NCBI GenBank assembly: GCA_047921175.1
Contig: JBLRWQ010000058.1
Location: forward strand, 1 to 17,573
DNA: 17,573 bases
From: T1Sed10-7 sp047921175
GTDB lineage: Bacteria > Actinomycetota > Nitriliruptoria > Nitriliruptorales > Nitriliruptoraceae
Direction of reading: 5' to 3'
Shown: positions 14,568-17,573 of the stretch, piece after piece
Layout of the letters: every line of letters begins with the position of its first letter
Position numbering within the stretch: the first letter of the stretch is position 1
Position numbers and translations under genes: made by a program
Notes under the pieces: generated by a model
Databases searched by the model: none
Told to the model about the DNA's origin: nothing
Seen by the model: the letters and a program-made list of their open reading frames with translations, nothing else

Positions 14568-16615
14568 CCGCCGGACCCGGCCACATCGCACAGCACGAGC
14601 GGCAGGACCGCTCCGGCGCCGTGCTCGCGAAGCAGGTAGGTGGCCACGGTGAGGGTCCAGCGGGTGCGGACGACGTCGTCCAGCAAGAGTACGGGGCCGG
14701 CTACCTCGACGTCGGGCGCGACCGTCAGGTTCGCCCAGGCGTTGGTGGCCGCCTGCGGAGAGTTCTGCATCGACCGCTGCGGCACCGCACCGGCTCGTTT
14801 GGTGAGCGAGGCCCGGACGGGCAGCCCGAGGAGCTCCGCGACGTCGGTGGCGAGGCGCTGCAGGAACGCCTCGTGCTGGTTCGAGGGGACCCAGCTGACC
14901 CAGGCGGGCTGGACGTCCCAGTCGTCCAGCAGGGTGGCGATCCCTTCGAGGAGCCGGTCCGACGGTTGGCATGCGGCCCGGCAGGCGAGGGCCTCGTCGC
15001 CGTAGCCGCCGTCCTGGTAGCGGCCCAGGACACGGCCCTCGGCCGCGCGATGCGTGTCCGGGATCATGCCCTTGACCGGGAGGTCGGGCACCTGGTTCGG
15101 CCACCGCTTCCTCGGCTCGAGCACGCCGGCGCTCTGCCACAGGAAGCGTGCGGCCCGGCCCAACGCGGCCGGGTCCGGGTCGAACGGCAGCACCTGTCCG
15201 GTGCAGGGTCCGCACCGGCCGCACGGCCGCGCCGCCGGATCATCCAGCGCCAGCTGTAGGGTCTCCATCAGGCACCGCTCACCACGCGCGTAGGTCAGCA
15301 GCTGCCCGTACTCGCGACGACGCGCGGCCATCACGGCCTCGACCCGCTCCCGGGGGTACACGTAGCGCTTGACGGTCCGGAAGTAGCGGTTCCCGTTCCG
15401 TTCGACGACGCCGTCGTCGGTCAGGATGACCAGGGCGGCCTGGAGCCGTCCCTGGGGGATGTTGATCCGCGCGAGCAGTTCGCTCTCCGTCAGACCCGTA
15501 TCGGCGCGGTCCAGTTCTGCCAGCAGCGCGGTGGCCATCGGCTCGGTCGGGTACGCGGTGGTGATGAACCAGTCGTGGACGTCCGCGTCCTCCGGCCCCT
15601 GGAGCATGACCCCGGTCGCGTCGGGCACGCCGCGGCCGGCCCGGCCGACCTGCTGGTAGTAGCTGACCGGCCCGGCTGGGGTCTGGTAGTGCACGACCCA
15701 GGTCAGGTCCGGCTTGTCGTAGCCCATCCCGAGCGCCGTGGTCGCCACGACCGCCTGGACCTCGTTGCGTGCGAGCCGGTCCTCGATGGCACGGCGGTCC
15801 GCGTCCTCCATCGCCCCGGTGTACGGGACGGCGTCGATGCCCCGGGACACCAGCCAGCCGGCCACCCGATCCGCCTCGTAGGTGGTCAGCACGTACACGA
15901 TGCCCGCACCGGCCTGCGCCGCGACGAACCGCTCCAGCCACGCCAGGCGCCACGGCTGCTGCCGGGGTGGCAGGACATGCAGGTGCAGGCTGGACCGGAC
16001 CAGGTCGCCACGGATCGTGACCAGGTCGTCGCCGAGCTGCTCGACGATGTCCTCGATGGTGCGCTCGGTGGCGGTCGCCGTCGTGCCGAGCACCCCGACC
16101 GTCGAGGGCAGCTGGGCCAGGAAGTCCCGGATCCGGCGGTACTTCGGCCGGAAGTTGTGGCCCCACTCCGAGATGCAGTGCACCTCATCCACGACCACCG
16201 CGGACGGGTCCTCGATGCGGCTGAGCACATCCGGGGCGAACCAGGCCGAGTGCAGCGACTCCGGGGTCACGAACAGCAGGTCGGCCTCGCCCACCTCGGC
16301 CAGAGCGGCCTGCCGTTCCTCCTTCGACTGCGAGGAGTTGAACGTCAGCGCTTGCAGCCCAAGCCTGGTCGCGGCCTCGATCTGGTTGCGCATCAGCACG
16401 AGCAGCGGGGACAGCACCAGCACCGGTCCACGACCCTGCTGCCGCAGCAGGTCGGCCGCGATGAAGTACACCGCCGACTTGCCCCACCCGGTCCGTTGCA
16501 CGACCAGCGCCCGGTCCCCGCGGACCAGCGCCTGGACCGCTTCGAGCTGGCCGGGACGGAACGACGCCTCCGCTCCGACGAGCTTCCGCAGCGATGCGCT
16601 GGCCGCCTCCCTCAC
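14564..16615 (-). CDS. RecQ-family helicase fused to a C-terminal phosphoribosyltransferase-like domain (RqlH-like)
   Basis: 683 residues from GTG 16615, with GGGAG six bases upstream. Helicase motifs: FRPGQLEAVQAL (motif 0), Walker A RTGWGKS (41-47; the usual GGGKS has W), DEVH (143-146) followed by CISEWGHNFRPKYR, GTTATAT (177-183), VATTALGMGYDKPDL (290-304) and QQVGRAGRG (321-329). A winged-helix segment lies at about 375-420, and the RecQ zinc site is Cys448, Cys465, Cys468, Cys471 (CGRCGPC). Residues about 550-683 are a separate PRTase-like domain with the PRPP-loop strand PVLLLDDVVRTRWTLTVATY (641-660). The HRDC domain of E. coli RecQ is absent. This architecture matches RqlH of extraintestinal E. 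coli and the toxin of the PsyrTA pair, as far as I recall. It probably unwinds DNA with ATP and is held in check by the DprA partner. Confidence 0.85.
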   Translation of the reverse strand: MREAASASLRKLVGAEASFRPGQLEAVQALVRGDRALVVQRTGWGKSAVYFIAADLLRQQGRGPVLVLSPLLVLMRNQIEAATRLGLQALTFNSSQSKEERQAALAEVGEADLLFVTPESLHSAWFAPDVLSRIEDPSAVVVDEVHCISEWGHNFRPKYRRIRDFLAQLPSTVGVLGTTATATERTIEDIVEQLGDDLVTIRGDLVRSSLHLHVLPPRQQPWRLAWLERFVAAQAGAGIVYVLTTYEADRVAGWLVSRGIDAVPYTGAMEDADRRAIEDRLARNEVQAVVATTALGMGYDKPDLTWVVHYQTPAGPVSYYQQVGRAGRGVPDATGVMLQGPEDADVHDWFITTAYPTEPMATALLAELDRADTGLTESELLARINIPQGRLQAALVILTDDGVVERNGNRYFRTVKRYVYPRERVEAVMAARRREYGQLLTYARGERCLMETLQLALDDPAARPCGRCGPCTGQVLPFDPDPAALGRAARFLWQSAGVLEPRKRWPNQVPDLPVKGMIPDTHRAAEGRVLGRYQDGGYGDEALACRAACQPSDRLLEGIATLLDDWDVQPAWVSWVPSNQHEAFLQRLATDVAELLGLPVRASLTKRAGAVPQRSMQNSPQAATNAWANLTVAPDVEVAGPVLLLDDVVRTRWTLTVATYLLREHGAGAVLPLVLCDVAGSGG

Positions 16616-16663
16616 CCGGTTCTCCCATCCGCCGCTGCCTGACCCACCAGGTGCCGAGGCGTG

Positions 16664-17110
16664 TCAGTCCTCGTCGTCGGGGTCGAACAGGTCGTCGGCC
16701 CATGGCTCGAGCCCGAAGCCGGCCATCGCGTCGAACTCGGCGTAGTCGAGGTCCGCATCGACATCGTCGCCCATCGCGGCGGCGTCCGACCAGTGGTCGC
16801 GCTCCGTGGTGAGCTCCTCGATGTGGTCCTCGAGCCCGTCGATCCGCTCCCGGTAGTGGTCCCGGGTGAGGTAGTGGCCGATCACCAGCCCGTCGGTCAG
16901 GGCCTCGTCCTCACGGAGCTGCTGGAGATCGGCGCGGCGGGCCTGCGGCTCCGCGGCCGTCCAGGGCCGGATGGGAGGTGGGGGAGCGGCGGGCCGCGCC
17001 GGGGGGACGCCACCACTCGACCGCCGCCCGGTCAGGCCGGTCCGGCTGATCCAGGTGAGGACCAGCAGCAGCAACCCGCCCCAGAAGATGAGTCCGATCA
17101 CGAAGTCCAT
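16664..17110 (-). CDS. Small membrane-anchored coiled-coil protein with acidic tail
   Basis: 148 residues from ATG 17110, with AGGGT 8 bases upstream. Residues 3-22 are one membrane helix (IGLIFWGGLLLLVLTW), then a Pro/Arg-rich linker, a helical region (about 57-108, including ADLQQLREDEALTDG and RIDGLEDHIEELTTERDHW, likely coiled coil) and a strongly acidic C-terminus (DDVDADLDYAEFDAMAGFG, ending DDLFDPDDED). Not assigned to a family. It is 48 bases upstream of recQ on the same strand, so it is probably co-transcribed with it, perhaps tethering a partner at the membrane. The acidic tail vaguely recalls the RecQ-binding tail of SSB but lacks the terminal Pro-Phe. Confidence 0.65.
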   Translation of the reverse strand: MDFVIGLIFWGGLLLLVLTWISRTGLTGRRSSGGVPPARPAAPPPPIRPWTAAEPQARRADLQQLREDEALTDGLVIGHYLTRDHYRERIDGLEDHIEELTTERDHWSDAAAMGDDVDADLDYAEFDAMAGFGLEPWADDLFDPDDED

Positions 17111-17119
17111 GGGATGACC

Positions 17120-17353
17120 CTAACGGTGGGCTGTGACGTCGTGGCGGGCGCCGCCTGTCCTGAACCGCATGGCGGCGCTGCCGGCGGTCAGGGTGGGTTG
17201 CCTTCCGGGGTCCAGACCCTGATGTCGAGCTGCGCGCAGACCCACTCGAGCGCGGATGTCGATGACTCCCTGCTCGTTCATGTCGTCGAACAGGCGTCTG
17301 AGTGCCTGCCGGCAGCAGTCATCCAGTGGGCGCTGCCTGCCTCCGCGGGGCAT
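17120..17353 (-). CDS. Small hypothetical gene, possibly frameshifted
   Basis: ATG 17353 has GGGAG with 7-base spacing and reads MPRGGRQRPLDDCCRQALRR then LFDDMNEQGVIDI. In this frame the tail (ARVGLRAARHQGLDPGR onward) looks unprotein-like. One frame over, from about 17255, a well-formed end appears: SALEWVCAQLDIRVWTPEGN, PP and TGA at 17190-17188, with over 90% G/C at third positions. One extra base near 17255 would join them into a protein of about 55 residues. Not recognised. It ends 9 bases before the start of the membrane-anchored gene. Confidence 0.4.
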   Translation of the reverse strand: MPRGGRQRPLDDCCRQALRRLFDDMNEQGVIDIRARVGLRAARHQGLDPGRQPTLTAGSAAMRFRTGGARHDVTAHR

Positions 17354-17414
17354 GGGCTGACTCCCGTTGGTCTTGGTGGTCCCCCGGGGAGGGGGCGGGG
17401 AACCGGGTCGGCAC

Positions 17415-17573
17415 TCAGCGGTAGATGGCGATCACCTCGTACTCGCCTTCGAGCTGGTTCAGCCCGGCTGCTAGGTAGCGTTCGTGCAGCCGGGCGACGA
17501 TGCGGGGTCGCGACCCCGTGGAGGGCTCTAGGTACATCGAGAGCCGGCGGGTGCCATCGGAATCCTTGAGGAG
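17415..17573 (-). CDS. C-terminal end of an unidentified protein (start outside window)
   Basis: The minus strand is open from the right edge to TGA at 17417-17415. The 52 residues run LLKDSDGTRRLSMYLEPSTG then SRPRIVARLHERYLAAGLNQ and LEGEYEVIAIYR. The amphipathic helix IVARLHERYLAAGL and the final strand EYEVIAIYR look like a compact domain end. Family unknown. It is on the same strand as the recQ-dprA cluster, 61 bases before the small gene, and may be its upstream neighbour. Confidence 0.5.
   Translation of the reverse strand, partial: LLKDSDGTRRLSMYLEPSTGSRPRIVARLHERYLAAGLNQLEGEYEVIAIYR

Noticed and set aside
15575..16642. Plus-strand ORF of 355 residues
   Set aside because: It lies fully opposite recQ and has low-complexity shadow composition.
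12680..17110. A DISARM system, because of the PLD-like protein and a helicase
   Set aside because: No DUF1998 (DrmB), DrmA-type helicase or methyltransferase gene is present; the helicase is RecQ-type.
1..17573. CRISPR array
   Set aside because: No regularly spaced repeats were found; the only short tandem repeat has two copies.

Overview
The window is very GC-rich and uses ATG, GTG and TTG starts, 4-base start/stop overlaps, C/G-ending codons and at least one probably leaderless gene. Together with an actinobacterial-type HelR/HelD helicase remnant, this points to a high-GC actinomycete (Actinomycetota). The class cannot be fixed from the sequence alone. Left part (1-3842): a plus-strand run of a hemerythrin-like/DUF2249 protein (cut by the window edge), a small cupin, a protein made of two copies of one domain, a SufR-like winged-helix regulator with cysteines suited to an Fe-S cluster, and a Crp/Fnr regulator broken by one missing base. 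This gene set is typical of nitric-oxide or low-oxygen response loci. An Fnr-spaced palindrome lies beyond it, ahead of a truncated heavy-metal-binding (HMA) gene. Centre-left (4264-8686): a 911-residue MMPL/RND-type permease and a TetR regulator are divergent around a perfect 14-base operator. An unusual CcdA-type antitoxin / MazF-type toxin pair follows. Centre (8700-12590): a scrap zone. It holds a tRNA-like 3' end (possible attachment-site scar), a gene-poor stretch, a dead IS5-family element with recognisable inverted ends, a HelR/HelD helicase fragment truncated at both ends and carrying a stop codon, a DUF6508 protein, and a membrane-anchored hypothetical gene broken by a frameshift. 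Right part (12680-17573): a minus-strand cluster that is the most interesting element. It encodes a small membrane-anchored acidic protein, a RecQ-type helicase fused to a C-terminal phosphoribosyltransferase-like domain, a DprA-like protein whose start overlaps the recQ stop (ATGA), and a phospholipase-D-like nuclease. The RecQ-PRTase plus DprA pair resembles RqlH/RqlI and PsyrT/PsyrA, described as toxin-antitoxin or anti-phage modules; the flanking PLD and membrane genes may be extra parts. A recurring theme is single-base lesions in otherwise well-conserved genes (about 3222, 10030, 9377, 10449, 12365, 17255). This suggests either real decay of an accessory region or residual assembly errors.
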